Source of the DNA: Armatimonadota bacterium
GTDB taxonomy: Bacteria > Armatimonadota > UBA5829 > DTJY01
Length of the DNA stretch: 64,000 nt
Reading direction: 5' to 3'
Assembly (NCBI GenBank): GCA_029907255.1
Contig: JARYMF010000015.1
Span: forward strand, 1-64,000
The notes beneath the pieces were generated by a model, which was not told the DNA's origin, did not search any database, and saw only the letters and a list, made by a program, of their open reading frames with translations. The stretch's first letter is position 1; each line of letters starts with the position of its first letter. This document shows positions 56,438 through 64,000 of the stretch, one piece after another. A program made the translations under genes and the position numbers.

Positions 56438-57094
56438 ATGAAAGATTATGTGCCAAGAAACGATGAGGAGCTTCGCGATTGGATGAGCAATTTCCTGACT
56501 GTGCTGACGCCGCATTTGGCGGAGTTCGGCATGGTCGCCGCTGATTTGGAAACACTGCAGGACTTGAGCACCAGTTTCAGCGATGATTTGACCGCCTACG
56601 TGCAGTTGGCTCAGGAGGCGCTGGCAATGTCGGCACAGAAGAAGAATACGCGCAAAGCTATGGTCGCCGAACTGCGCCCAATCGTCCAACGCATCAACCA
56701 TCACCCCGCTATGACCGATGCGATGCGCGTAAGCCTGGGCCTGAAGCCATCCAATGTGTCCACTAATTCCGTTCCGATTGAGGAGTTGATTCCAGACATC
56801 TTCCTCGAGGTAACCCTCGGAAAGGTTACAGTCCACTGGGGTCCCAATCCGATGAACGAAGGCAGAAATGGGAAGCCAGAGGGCGTCAAGGGCGCAAACA
56901 TATACCGCAAAGCAGCCGGCGAGGATAAGTTCCAGTTAATTGCTTTCTCATCCTCTTCGCCATATTATGACTACGTTACGGGCCCTGCGAGAGATTATAC
57001 GTATATCGTTCGCTATCGGGGAACGAAGGAAACAGATTTGAGCAACGAATCCACCGAGGAGACGGTTGCCGCAAGGGGCGCACTGGCGGCGTAG
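56438..57094 (+). CDS. Unknown two-domain protein downstream of dyad array
   Basis: A 218-residue protein without signal peptide or membrane helix. The N-terminal half (about 1-110) is helical and opens DYVPRNDEELRDWMSNFLTV, followed by LAQEALAMSAQKKNTRKAMV and MTDAMRVSLGLKP. The C-terminal half (about 125-210) looks like a fibronectin-III sandwich (FLEVTLGKVTVHWGPNP, GANIYRKAAGEDKFQLIA, YDYVTGPARDYTYIVRYRG). I recall similar proteins opening with a YxPR-D/E segment in several phyla but know no function. Base composition is more GC-rich than the flanking cas genes, and it lies opposite to them between cas6 and cas3, so it may be a transferred cargo. AGAGG precedes the ATG, and a strong terminator follows at 57134-57168. 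Confidence 0.8.
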   Translation: MKDYVPRNDEELRDWMSNFLTVLTPHLAEFGMVAADLETLQDLSTSFSDDLTAYVQLAQEALAMSAQKKNTRKAMVAELRPIVQRINHHPAMTDAMRVSLGLKPSNVSTNSVPIEELIPDIFLEVTLGKVTVHWGPNPMNEGRNGKPEGVKGANIYRKAAGEDKFQLIAFSSSSPYYDYVTGPARDYTYIVRYRGTKETDLSNESTEETVAARGALAA

Positions 57095-57133
57095 ATTTTC
57101 CCCATAGGTCTTCCACATCAGCGCATTAGGAAC

Positions 57134-57168
57134 AAAAAAGGGCAGGCATGAGACTCCTGCCCTTTTTT
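57134..57168 (+). terminator. Strong Rho-independent terminator
   Basis: AAAAAAGGGCAGG and CCTGCCCTTTTTT form a perfect 13-pair stem with a nine-base loop, ending in six T. It lies 40 bases after the 218-residue gene. The symmetry (A-run before, T-run after) lets it also stop minus-strand transcripts coming from cas6. Confidence 0.93.
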
Positions 57169-57223
57169 GGCAATTTTAGCATTTCGCAAGTAATTAGGCT
57201 CTCACGCAATGGCACCTGACTGC

Positions 57224-58180
57224 TTACACTATGATTTCATATTTCCCCATGCCGAATACTGGAGAGTCGCCGACGTGGGTGAACATGCCCAAGACGAGGT
57301 ATGGAAGAAACTCCTCCATCTCTCCTTCATAAGTTACGTCGCCAACGATGCCTTCGTGGGGTATTCGCCGTCCCTGGCGGTTCGATACATGCTCCCAATA
57401 TATTTGGTCGAGATTCCCACTGGCGATTTTCACCTTTTCTGCGCGCTCGTGAATGCCTGCGTAGTCAAGCTGGGGCCATTCGCCGCAGTGGCCCGCCGAG
57501 AGAAGCGATATTCGGCGGAGAAGGTTTCGCATAAGGATGTGGAACTCAGGCCGAAATGCGGGCTTATGGTTGTATATTAATCGTGTGCAGGTTAGGAACC
57601 GAATTTTCAGGTTATCTTTTGGCAGTCGCTCGGCATATTTGACCATGTCGGCGTAATTCAATCTGACGGTAGTGGAGCGGACAACTGAGTCGGCGGGGTC
57701 GTAGACGACTTCGCGGCTGGCAGTTAAATCATTAACCGCGTAAATTTTCCCTAACGTAAAAGGCGCTCTCCCTTTTCCAATGCCTTCCGCTCCGAGTTCT
57801 CGAAGGGTTACTACGAAGTACGGCAGATATTCTATTGCGTTGCCGAAAAGGATAAGCCGCATTAGCAGGAGTTCCCCTTCTTCGTATTCCTGCTTGTTTT
57901 CCAGGGGTGGCTCGATGACGAAGGGGCGAGGGAATTTGCTATATCCGACGGTGCCTTTCTGCTCTGGAGTCGCGGGGGTTTCGAATATGTAGGCGTATGC
58001 GCATTTTGATTCCAGCTCACAGCCTTCGCAGGACTTCACCTTCGGTTGATAGCACACCAGCCGCTTGAACTGCATGGTGAGTGCGCCGCGGAGGGTACTG
58101 CCTTTGAACGGCGGGAGGAATAGAGGACCTGCACAAATCAGCTCAATCTCGTATGAGCTCAAAAGAAATTTTGAAAGCAC
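57224..58180 (-). CDS. cas6: Cas6 pre-crRNA endoribonuclease
   Basis: A 318-residue RAMP-type processing nuclease that cuts repeat RNA eight bases before the spacer. Typical parts are FLPPFKGSTLRGALTMQFKR (near residue 22) and a cysteine cluster CEGCELESKCAYAYIFETP (near 50). RFLTCTRLIYNHKPAFRPEF follows mid-protein, and the C-terminal glycine-rich loop is HVGDSPVFGMGKYEI. This matches the broad Cas6 family with a Cys cluster seen in several I-A/III systems. The start is GTG 58180 with GGAG upstream. It is separated from the other cas genes by the dyad array and the 218-residue gene, and it is the only crRNA-processing enzyme in the locus. Confidence 0.88.
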   Translation of the reverse strand: MLSKFLLSSYEIELICAGPLFLPPFKGSTLRGALTMQFKRLVCYQPKVKSCEGCELESKCAYAYIFETPATPEQKGTVGYSKFPRPFVIEPPLENKQEYEEGELLLMRLILFGNAIEYLPYFVVTLRELGAEGIGKGRAPFTLGKIYAVNDLTASREVVYDPADSVVRSTTVRLNYADMVKYAERLPKDNLKIRFLTCTRLIYNHKPAFRPEFHILMRNLLRRISLLSAGHCGEWPQLDYAGIHERAEKVKIASGNLDQIYWEHVSNRQGRRIPHEGIVGDVTYEGEMEEFLPYLVLGMFTHVGDSPVFGMGKYEIIV

Positions 58181-58300
58181 TTTGCCAACTCCATTATTCT
58201 AATATCAAGCTTTCTGTTTTCAAATACAATTATAGACAGGGAACTGCTGTAAAAAGCAAGGAGTAATTTGGCTATACCATAATTCAGCTGTCCCAAATTG

Positions 58301-60088
58301 TCAAGCCAAGTTTTCAGGCTCCATTTTCGGGATAGCAATTGTGAAGGTGCTTCCAACGCCGACAGTGCTTTCAACGGATATCCTGCCGCCGTGTGCTTGG
58401 ACGATATCCTGCACAATTGACAAGCCTAAGCCTGTGCCGCCAAGCTGTCGCGACCTTGCTTTGTCCACGCGGTAGAATCTTTCGAATATGCGGTCAATAT
58501 GCGCAGGGGGTATGCCGACGCCCGTATCGCTTACGCTCAATATCCAGTCTTCGTTGGTTTCGGATGCCGATATTTCGACGGAGCCTTTCTCAGGCGTATA
58601 CTTAATCGCATTGTCTATAAGGTTTATAAGCACCTGATGCATTTGGCGTTTGTCCACATACATCTGCATTTCATGCGGAACGTTTATTTTAACGCTGACT
58701 TCGTATTGGAGCGCCTTCTCTGAAAGGTTCTCAACTGCCTGCTCGACCAACTCCCGCACCAAAACGTTTGAACGCTGTGGCTTGCGTTTGCCTGACTCAA
58801 GCTCTGAGATATTAAGCAAATCGGCAAGGAGAAGAGAGAGTCGCTCTGTTTCCGAATCGAGACTGTTTACGAAACGCTCCAGAACCTCTGGGTCTTCCTT
58901 GGCGCCGGACTGCAGAGCGCCGACAATTGCGCGAATTGCGGCGACAGGCGTTCGTAGTTCGTGGCTAACGTTTGCCACGAAGTCCTTTCGGACTTCTGCC
59001 AACATGCGAATCTCGGTAACATCGTGGAGACCCAGCACTACTCCTATTATTTGGCCGCCTTCATCGCTTACTGGCGCTGAGTAAGCATTTACAATTCGCT
59101 CTACCGGAGCGTGAATCTTTAATTCCTTTCTGAGCGTGCGGCGTGATTTTACGGTCCCGTGAATCATTTCGACGGCATCGGGAATCATGCTAAGCGCTTC
59201 GATTTGTTCCCCTACAACCTTTTCTGATTTAATGCCTAAAATTCGTTCGGAAGCAGGATTAAACAGAATAATTCGTCCGCGCTTGTCGGTTACTACTATG
59301 CCATCCGCCATTGTTCGAAGGATGGTTTCCATTCTTTTTTTCTGTTCGGCTACTTGTTCGATATTCTCGCAAAGGCGGTCAGCCATCAAGTTAAGGCTAG
59401 CGGCAAGCTCGCCTATTTCATCTTTCGACATCACAGGCACTCGCTGGCTAAGGTCTCCAGCCGCCATTGTTCTAGCCATCTCATTCATTTTGCTGATTGG
59501 GTCGGCAATGCTAGAGGCAAGTCGCATGCTAATTGCGACTGCTACTGCGCTTGTTATGGCTAGCGTTACTAGTATAATGCGGTGCATTCTGCCGGCGGCG
59601 CGGCGTGCTTCGTATAGAGAGGCTTGGAGCACAACCTTTCCGGCTGGTTTTCCATTTGCCTTTAGTGGGACGACGACAACAGCGCCTTTGACTTCGCGGG
59701 CTTCGCTGTGGCAAATCCTACAGCCAAAACCTTCTTGCAGTCCTTTTATAGAGTTTGCTAAATCCTCGACGCCGGGTGCGTGGAAGCCGGTTCCACTGCT
59801 TCCAATAACGCGGCCTTGGTTGTCGTACACGGTAACACTTGCGCGAATATCGGCGGCAAGGCGTTCGCAAACCCTATCAAGATTGGCTCTATCGGTTGAT
59901 TTGGATTGGCGTATTTTTGGCTCGAGCACATCTTTAACGAGTGTTCCGTGCCCATGGAGTGCGGCTTCGACTTCGGCAATGAATTGGCGTTCGACAAAGT
60001 ACGAAAGCGTGAGGCCAAGGCTAAAAATAGCCAAGAAAGTAACAACGAGGTAGGTTAAGACAAAGCGCCATTTAATCTTCTTTGTCAT
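58301..60088 (-). CDS. Sensor histidine kinase with CxxCH-containing extracytoplasmic domain
   Basis: A 595-residue membrane kinase. TM1 (FVLTYLVVTFLAIFSLGLTL) and TM2 (IILVTLAITSAVAVAISM) enclose an external domain of about 130 residues. That domain contains GCRICHSEARE, a CxxCH motif as used for covalent haem, at about 123-127. HAMP (PISKMNEMARTMAAGDLSQR), PAS (MADGIVVTDKRGRIILFNPA), HisKA (ANVSHELRTPVAAIRAIVGA) and HATPase (NLIDNAIKYTPEKGS, DTGVGIPP, GTGLGLSIVQ) follow. It resembles PhoR/ResE kinases. ATG 60088 overlaps the end of the response-regulator gene by 17 bases and has GGACAGAG upstream, so I prefer it to the in-frame start at 60133. Confidence 0.93.
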   Translation of the reverse strand: MTKKIKWRFVLTYLVVTFLAIFSLGLTLSYFVERQFIAEVEAALHGHGTLVKDVLEPKIRQSKSTDRANLDRVCERLAADIRASVTVYDNQGRVIGSSGTGFHAPGVEDLANSIKGLQEGFGCRICHSEAREVKGAVVVVPLKANGKPAGKVVLQASLYEARRAAGRMHRIILVTLAITSAVAVAISMRLASSIADPISKMNEMARTMAAGDLSQRVPVMSKDEIGELAASLNLMADRLCENIEQVAEQKKRMETILRTMADGIVVTDKRGRIILFNPASERILGIKSEKVVGEQIEALSMIPDAVEMIHGTVKSRRTLRKELKIHAPVERIVNAYSAPVSDEGGQIIGVVLGLHDVTEIRMLAEVRKDFVANVSHELRTPVAAIRAIVGALQSGAKEDPEVLERFVNSLDSETERLSLLLADLLNISELESGKRKPQRSNVLVRELVEQAVENLSEKALQYEVSVKINVPHEMQMYVDKRQMHQVLINLIDNAIKYTPEKGSVEISASETNEDWILSVSDTGVGIPPAHIDRIFERFYRVDKARSRQLGGTGLGLSIVQDIVQAHGGRISVESTVGVGSTFTIAIPKMEPENLA

Positions 60089-60779
60089 CGCTCTGTCCGA
60101 CGTACATGTAGCCAATGCCGCGAACCGTAACAATGCGTTTTGGCAAGCTGGGATTATCTTCTATTTTCTCGCGGAGCCAGCGGATGTGGACGTCGAGTGT
60201 TCTGCTGTTTTCGTAAGCATCCTCAGCCCAAACGGCATTCAGCAGCATGTCGCGAGTCATTACGCGGTCCCTATTTTTCACAAGAATTCGAAGAAGTTCG
60301 AATTCCTTTAAGGGAAGGTAAATAGTTTTGTCGCCCAGTTTAACAATTCTTCTGGAACAGTCAACAGTTAGGTCGCCCACGCGCAAAACTTCCTGCCTAC
60401 CGGATTCCTCCACAAGGCTTGAGCGTCTCAATACTGCCTTTAGGCGCGCGATTAGCTCTCGAATGCTGAAGGGTTTAATTACGTAGTCATCTGCACCCAA
60501 CTCTAAGCCGACTACGCGGTCAACTTCTTCGCCCTTTGCCGTTAGCATAATAATTGGGATGCTTGTTTCTTTTCGCAGAATGCGGCATATTTCGAAGCCG
60601 TCTATCGTGGGAAGCATAATATCCAGCAGAATGAGGTCGGGCGATTGTTCGCGAGCCATCGCCAAGCCTTGAGCGCCGTCTGTAGCCACTAGGACCTGGT
60701 AGCCTTCTTTTTTGAGGGCATAGCTAACGGAGTCTGCAATCAGCGCTTCATCTTCGATAATCAAGATTTTTTCATTCAT
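60072..60779 (-). CDS. PhoB-family response regulator
   Basis: A 235-residue regulator. The receiver domain (1-115) has IEDEALIADS, the phosphorylated Asp in DLILLDIMLPTIDGFEI, MLTAKGEEVDRVVGLELGAD and DDYVIKPFSIRELIARLKAV. The C-terminal winged helix is of the OmpR/PhoB type: LPLKEFELLRILVKNRDRVM, then LDVHIRWLREKIEDNPSLP and VRGIGYMYV. It is coupled to the kinase gene by overlap and is transcribed from a strong promoter at 60847-60876. With the kinase it forms one two-component system; the stimulus is unknown, possibly redox or gas given the CxxCH motif. Confidence 0.95.
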   Translation of the reverse strand: MNEKILIIEDEALIADSVSYALKKEGYQVLVATDGAQGLAMAREQSPDLILLDIMLPTIDGFEICRILRKETSIPIIMLTAKGEEVDRVVGLELGADDYVIKPFSIRELIARLKAVLRRSSLVEESGRQEVLRVGDLTVDCSRRIVKLGDKTIYLPLKEFELLRILVKNRDRVMTRDMLLNAVWAEDAYENSRTLDVHIRWLREKIEDNPSLPKRIVTVRGIGYMYVGQSDDKED

Positions 60780-60846
60780 GATGGAGAAGTCCTTACAAGT
60801 GGATGAGAGTAAGAACTTGGCTTTTTAAGAGTCGAAGTTCTTGAGA

Positions 60847-60876
60847 AGTATAACTAATCTTAAGACTTCTTGTCAA
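60847..60876 (-). promoter_or_regulatory. Sigma-70 promoter of the two-component operon
   Basis: On the minus strand a perfect TTGACA (60876-60871) and TATACT (60852-60847) are 18 bases apart, about 70 bases before the regulator ATG. Imperfect inverted arms (TTGAGAAGT and ACTTCTTGTCAA) bracket the element, which may be an autoregulatory site. Confidence 0.7.
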
Positions 60877-60905
60877 GCATTTAAAGTATTGAGTACAGAA
60901 TGACG

Positions 60906-62642
60906 TTAACGCAAAGCCTCCATCATCTCAGCAATTGTAACGAAGCGGTAGCCTCGACTTCGAAGCTCGCTCACGATTTGGGGGAGTGCGCTGAGGGTTG
61001 CAGGCTCACCATTATGCATAAGGATAATCGCGCCATCGTTCACATTGTCTACTACCGAGCGAGCGAGGATTACATGGCTGGCTCCCTCATACTTAGTGCA
61101 GTTAATGCTCCAAAACACGCCGGTTAGCCCCAAGCGAGCGGCGGCTTTAAGGACAGCGTTGTTTGCATGTCCTCCTGGGGGCCTAAAAAAGCGCGACTCT
61201 CTGCCGGTAATGGCGCGGATGACAGCGGCTCCTTTTGCCAGCTCCATCTCAACCTGCTTTTGGGATAGGTTCGCAAGGTTTTCGTGACTGTACGTATGAT
61301 TTTCGATTTGGTGGCCCCCCGCCTCGATTAATTTTACAAGCTCTGGCTGTGCCTCCGCACGAAATCCGACCAGGAAGAAAGTTGCACGAATCCCAAGCTT
61401 CCGCAGTACATTTAGCGTTTCCTCTGTGCGCTCATTTGGTCCATCATCGAAGGTGATTGCAACCATCCGCGAGCCGGCGGGACCCTGGCGCAGTTCGGCA
61501 TATTCGGGCTTTCGCCCCTGCAGAATAATTAGCTGGTCGCGTGCATCAAGGAAATTTGAATCGTACGCGACTGTATACTCGAAATGCTTTGCGGCGTTTT
61601 CTTTATCTCCAATCTTGAGGAATATTTTTGCCAATTCGTAGTGTGCCAGCTTTCGCGACTCGGTCAAGCGAATGCAATTCCAAATGCGTGCTGCAAGCTG
61701 TTCTGCTTTAGGACCCTTTAGATTCGGGAACTTAACAGGATTAGCGTTTTCTATTCGAACCCATGTAGATTTTCTGCTGACAACAGCGCCATTTTGGTCG
61801 CGTGCTTCGATTTCAACCTCGTGCAAGCCATTTGGGTGGTTGAGGGTATTCCAATCGAACCTAAACGGGCTGTAATTTGTTACGCCCACAAAATTTTTGT
61901 CAACGAAAAACACTACATATGCAACCTGCTCTAGCTTGCTTGCATCGGCAGTTAGGGTTACGATACCAGACACAACAGGGGCATTTTTTTGTTGTGGGTG
62001 CTTCTTTGAAAGCTTTCCGTTTGGCAAGGCTATTGGTTGTTTCTTGTCAAATGTGGCGATAGGAGCTCGAAACTCCTCAAACCCTGGGGGCGCCGGGCTT
62101 TGAAGCACATCCACAAGCAGGTTGGAAGCGGATTCAATATCGCCTGCTTTCAGCTTTGCCATTGCGCGAATTTGCTTTGCAAGTGTTGATTCGGGTGCGA
62201 TGCAGTCGGCAGCTTTGCCGTCTACATAATCCAAATAGCACCTTAGCAATGAAATCTCTTTGGAGCTATTGTTTATTTTTTCTGCCAATTTTGCCCATTT
62301 TTCCATTCCGAGTCTATCGCCTTTGAGGAGAGCGCAAATTGCGAGAGCATAATGGGCGCGCCATTCATTTGGATTAGCCGCAATGGCGTGGTGGTATTCT
62401 TTTTCCGCATCCGAGAGGTTTCCGACATGAAGATAAATAGTGCCAAGTGCAAGATGGCCAAGCAAATCAGACGAGTTTAGGGCAAAGGCTTGCTCAACTG
62501 CTTGAAAGGCATCATCGTATTTGCCCAATTCGATATTTGCGACTGCTTCTTGTAGCAAGTCGCTGTATTCGGCTCCCAATGCCGCCGCACTCAAGATTAA
62601 AGAAAGGAAAAACAATTGGAGTAGTCTAGAAACGGTGCGCAT
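60906..62642 (-). CDS. TPR-containing exported polysaccharide deacetylase (CE4)
   Basis: A 578-residue exported protein with signal peptide LLQLFFLSLILSAAALGA. TPR-like helices occupy about 25-160 (ANIELGKYDDAFQAVEQAFA, HLALGTIYLHVGNLSDAEKE). An Ig-like sandwich covers about 205-300 (VAYVVFFVDKNFVGVTNYSP), followed by another TPR pair (315-370). The NodB/CE4 domain begins near 385: MVAITFDDGPN (motif 1), HQIENHTYSHENL (motif 2), FFRPPGGHANN (motif 3), VFWSINC and GAIILMHNG (motif 5). The Asp and two His of the metal site are intact. It probably deacetylates peptidoglycan or an exopolysaccharide at the cell surface. Confidence 0.92.
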   Translation of the reverse strand: MRTVSRLLQLFFLSLILSAAALGAEYSDLLQEAVANIELGKYDDAFQAVEQAFALNSSDLLGHLALGTIYLHVGNLSDAEKEYHHAIAANPNEWRAHYALAICALLKGDRLGMEKWAKLAEKINNSSKEISLLRCYLDYVDGKAADCIAPESTLAKQIRAMAKLKAGDIESASNLLVDVLQSPAPPGFEEFRAPIATFDKKQPIALPNGKLSKKHPQQKNAPVVSGIVTLTADASKLEQVAYVVFFVDKNFVGVTNYSPFRFDWNTLNHPNGLHEVEIEARDQNGAVVSRKSTWVRIENANPVKFPNLKGPKAEQLAARIWNCIRLTESRKLAHYELAKIFLKIGDKENAAKHFEYTVAYDSNFLDARDQLIILQGRKPEYAELRQGPAGSRMVAITFDDGPNERTEETLNVLRKLGIRATFFLVGFRAEAQPELVKLIEAGGHQIENHTYSHENLANLSQKQVEMELAKGAAVIRAITGRESRFFRPPGGHANNAVLKAAARLGLTGVFWSINCTKYEGASHVILARSVVDNVNDGAIILMHNGEPATLSALPQIVSELRSRGYRFVTIAEMMEALR

Positions 62643-62779
62643 TTAAAAACTCCGAAGCAGATAACGAATGCGAAGTAATACTACCCAATGATGCACTAAA
62701 AGTCAACGAGGATATTTGTTCTGCACGCCGAAAAAACCGACTACGGCATACTTTCCCAAGGCACCGATGACATCGGACA

Positions 62780-63082
62780 TCAGGATCTGGAAAAGAACTC
62801 CGCCGGCGGGAAATGGGTTTCGCGGTACATCAAATCAACGATAATTTCATCGAGCCGTGCGTCAATTTTCAAAGCGATGCGCCCCTCGCCTGGCACCTTC
62901 TGTTCGCAAAGCGCTTCGTTGAATGCTTTTGTTACCGCAAGTTGAAGGTCGGTTACTTCTTGGGGTGTAAGATTTGTTCCTCGCGCAATCTCTCTGATAA
63001 ATCTTCGCAGGATTGACGCTGCCGCAGGATCAGCGGGCAAGCTGAAGCGAGTGATTTGAGGACGGCTTGTATACGTTTTCAT
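62780..63082 (-). CDS. Short RsbW-like anti-sigma/HATPase protein, possibly frameshifted
   Basis: A 100-residue protein with the N-terminal two thirds of an RsbW/SpoIIAB-type ATPase: FSLPADPAAASILRRFIREI, then LTPQEVTDLQLAVTKAFNEA, where the last part corresponds to the N-box. Family members are 130-150 residues and end in a glycine-rich nucleotide loop, which is missing here. In the next frame, from about 62815 to 62703, the DNA encodes AGGVLFQILMSDVIGALGKY, which resembles that missing end. A frameshift, a sequencing error or a truly short protein are all possible. Confidence 0.65.
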   Translation of the reverse strand: MKTYTSRPQITRFSLPADPAAASILRRFIREIARGTNLTPQEVTDLQLAVTKAFNEALCEQKVPGEGRIALKIDARLDEIIVDLMYRETHFPPAEFFSRS

Positions 63083-63369
63083 TTTCGGCTAGGTCTTCCT
63101 CTCACCTGATATTTCGAGAATTTTCCGGGCTGGGGGTCAATCTTCATGCTCTGAGGGCATGTTTATTCGCTAGCGCTTTTAATGTATAATAAATTGACCT
63201 AAGCGTCAACTAGTAAAAATAACAGTTTTTTTGCTTATTTATTATATTTTCTTACGCTCCCCCCACCAACCTAGAAGCTTTTCTCGACCTCTATCTATAC
63301 GACGGCAAACGAAACAGTATGGTTCCTGAGATTTGTTGTATCCGAGGAACCAAATAATTAAACATGAAT

Positions 63370-63981
63370 TTAGCCTTCTGGTTTAAGGTGGTGGTAGAGC
63401 CAAAAGGCAAACGCAACGCCAATCAAGACGGCAATTACGATGTCTGCATTGTGGAAGTATGAGCGGATTGAACTCCAATTTTCGCCAAGCACCTTGCCGA
63501 CATAGGCAAGGAAATAGCACCACGGGATAGAGCCCACAAACGAGTAGACCATGAAGCGGCCAAAATTCATGCGGGAGACGCCTGCGGGGAAAGAGATGAA
63601 AGTTCGGATTACAGGAAGCAAGCGGCTTACAAAGACAATTGGCTCACCATACTTATCAAACAAGTAATCGGCGCGGTCTATATCCTTTCCCTTGATTAGC
63701 AAGTATTTTCCGTATCTTTTTATGAAAGGCCTTCCTCCGCGCATCCCCGCATAGTACGCAACCGCCGAGCCAATTGCGCAACCAAGTGCGCCTGAGAGCG
63801 ATGCGAGGTGAAGATTGAAAATACCTTTATAGACCAAGAAGCCTGAGAATGGCATTATTATCTCGCTGGGCAGAGGAATGCATGCGCTTTCTATCGCCAT
63901 CATCGCTATAACGGCGGGATATCCAAATGAGCCTATTTGCTCTATCACCCAATTCGCTATTGGTTTGAGGAAATGGTCCAA
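63370..63981 (-). CDS. DedA family membrane protein
   Basis: A 203-residue DedA/VTT-domain protein, thought to act as a proton-dependent lipid scramblase or transporter in the inner membrane. Diagnostic parts are AIESACIPLPSEIIMPFSGF (near residue 28), ALGCAIGSAVAYYAGMRGGR, YGEPIVFVSRLLPVIRTFIS with the conserved Arg pair, and SFVGSIPWCYFLAYVGKVLG. Four to five membrane helices are visible. The start is TTG 63981 with AGGAGG about nine bases upstream, close to the window edge; a longer N-terminus beyond the window cannot be excluded. It lies alone after about 290 bases of gene-free DNA. Confidence 0.9.
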   Translation of the reverse strand: MDHFLKPIANWVIEQIGSFGYPAVIAMMAIESACIPLPSEIIMPFSGFLVYKGIFNLHLASLSGALGCAIGSAVAYYAGMRGGRPFIKRYGKYLLIKGKDIDRADYLFDKYGEPIVFVSRLLPVIRTFISFPAGVSRMNFGRFMVYSFVGSIPWCYFLAYVGKVLGENWSSIRSYFHNADIVIAVLIGVAFAFWLYHHLKPEG

Positions 63982-64000
63982 CTCCAGACGCCTCCTGAGC

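Noticed and set aside
63083-63369. Gene-free DNA before dedA checked for tRNA or small RNA genes
   Set aside because: No cloverleaf, conserved TTC-arm sequence or strong hairpin was seen; only T-rich tracts.

Overview
The window comes from a bacterial chromosome of moderate to low GC. The organism looks free-living and geared to degrading complex carbohydrates. It carries secreted polysaccharide lyases and glycosidases, Tat-exported oxidoreductase and isomerase-like proteins, a Cys-type sulfatase, and enzymes with DUF4838, DUF2961/GH172, DUF1080 and GHL10 domains. That repertoire is typical of Armatimonadota, Hydrogenedentota, Planctomycetota and Verrucomicrobiota. I cannot fix the phylum from this window. 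No rRNA, tRNA or transposase gene was recognised.

Bases 1-35800 are a chromosomal backbone, mostly on the minus strand. Housekeeping genes are serS, a phosphomanno/phosphoglucomutase, a GTP-dependent PEP carboxykinase, prs and a tldD-pmbA pair. Between them lie saccharolytic genes: GH172, two heparinase II/III proteins, an (alpha/alpha)6-barrel rhamnosidase-like enzyme, a DUF1080 3-keto-glycoside hydrolase, Gfo/Idh and isomerase proteins, a sulfatase and a GHL10 protein. Two items point to selenium use: a DsrE/YedF-like protein at 1308-1643, and a 54-codon gene at 27466-27630 whose in-frame TGA lies where its relatives have a conserved Cys.

Bases 35900-58200 are a composite CRISPR-Cas locus transcribed leftward. 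In transcription order it holds cas6, then an inserted plus-strand gene preceded by an array of 21-bp dyad repeats, then a type I operon (cas3-cas8-cas7-cas5), cas1, a relic RAMP gene, cas2, cas4 and a leader with a good promoter. Next come a 45-repeat array, a 3' relic of cas1, and a complete type III-B operon (cmr1-cas10-cmr3-cmr4-cmr5-cmr6). That operon ends with a Card1/Can2-like CARF nuclease and csx15. A cas2 5' relic and one lone CRISPR repeat close the locus. The relics suggest two rearranged copies of a cas1-[type III genes]-cas2 locus. Five spacers from different parts of the array decode to overlapping parts of one short protein segment with mostly synonymous differences, so the array repeatedly sampled one conserved gene in diverged mobile elements.

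Bases 58300-64000 return to backbone: a PhoB-type response regulator and a sensor kinase with a CxxCH motif in its extracytoplasmic domain, a TPR-polysaccharide deacetylase, a short RsbW-like ATPase and a DedA protein. In the CRISPR locus, one Cas6 and one repeat family probably supply crRNAs to both a DNA-targeting type I effector and an RNA-sensing type III-B effector. The type III-B Cas10 lacks the HD nuclease, so its output must go through cyclic oligoadenylate to the CARF nuclease, with Csx15 as a likely modulator of that signal.
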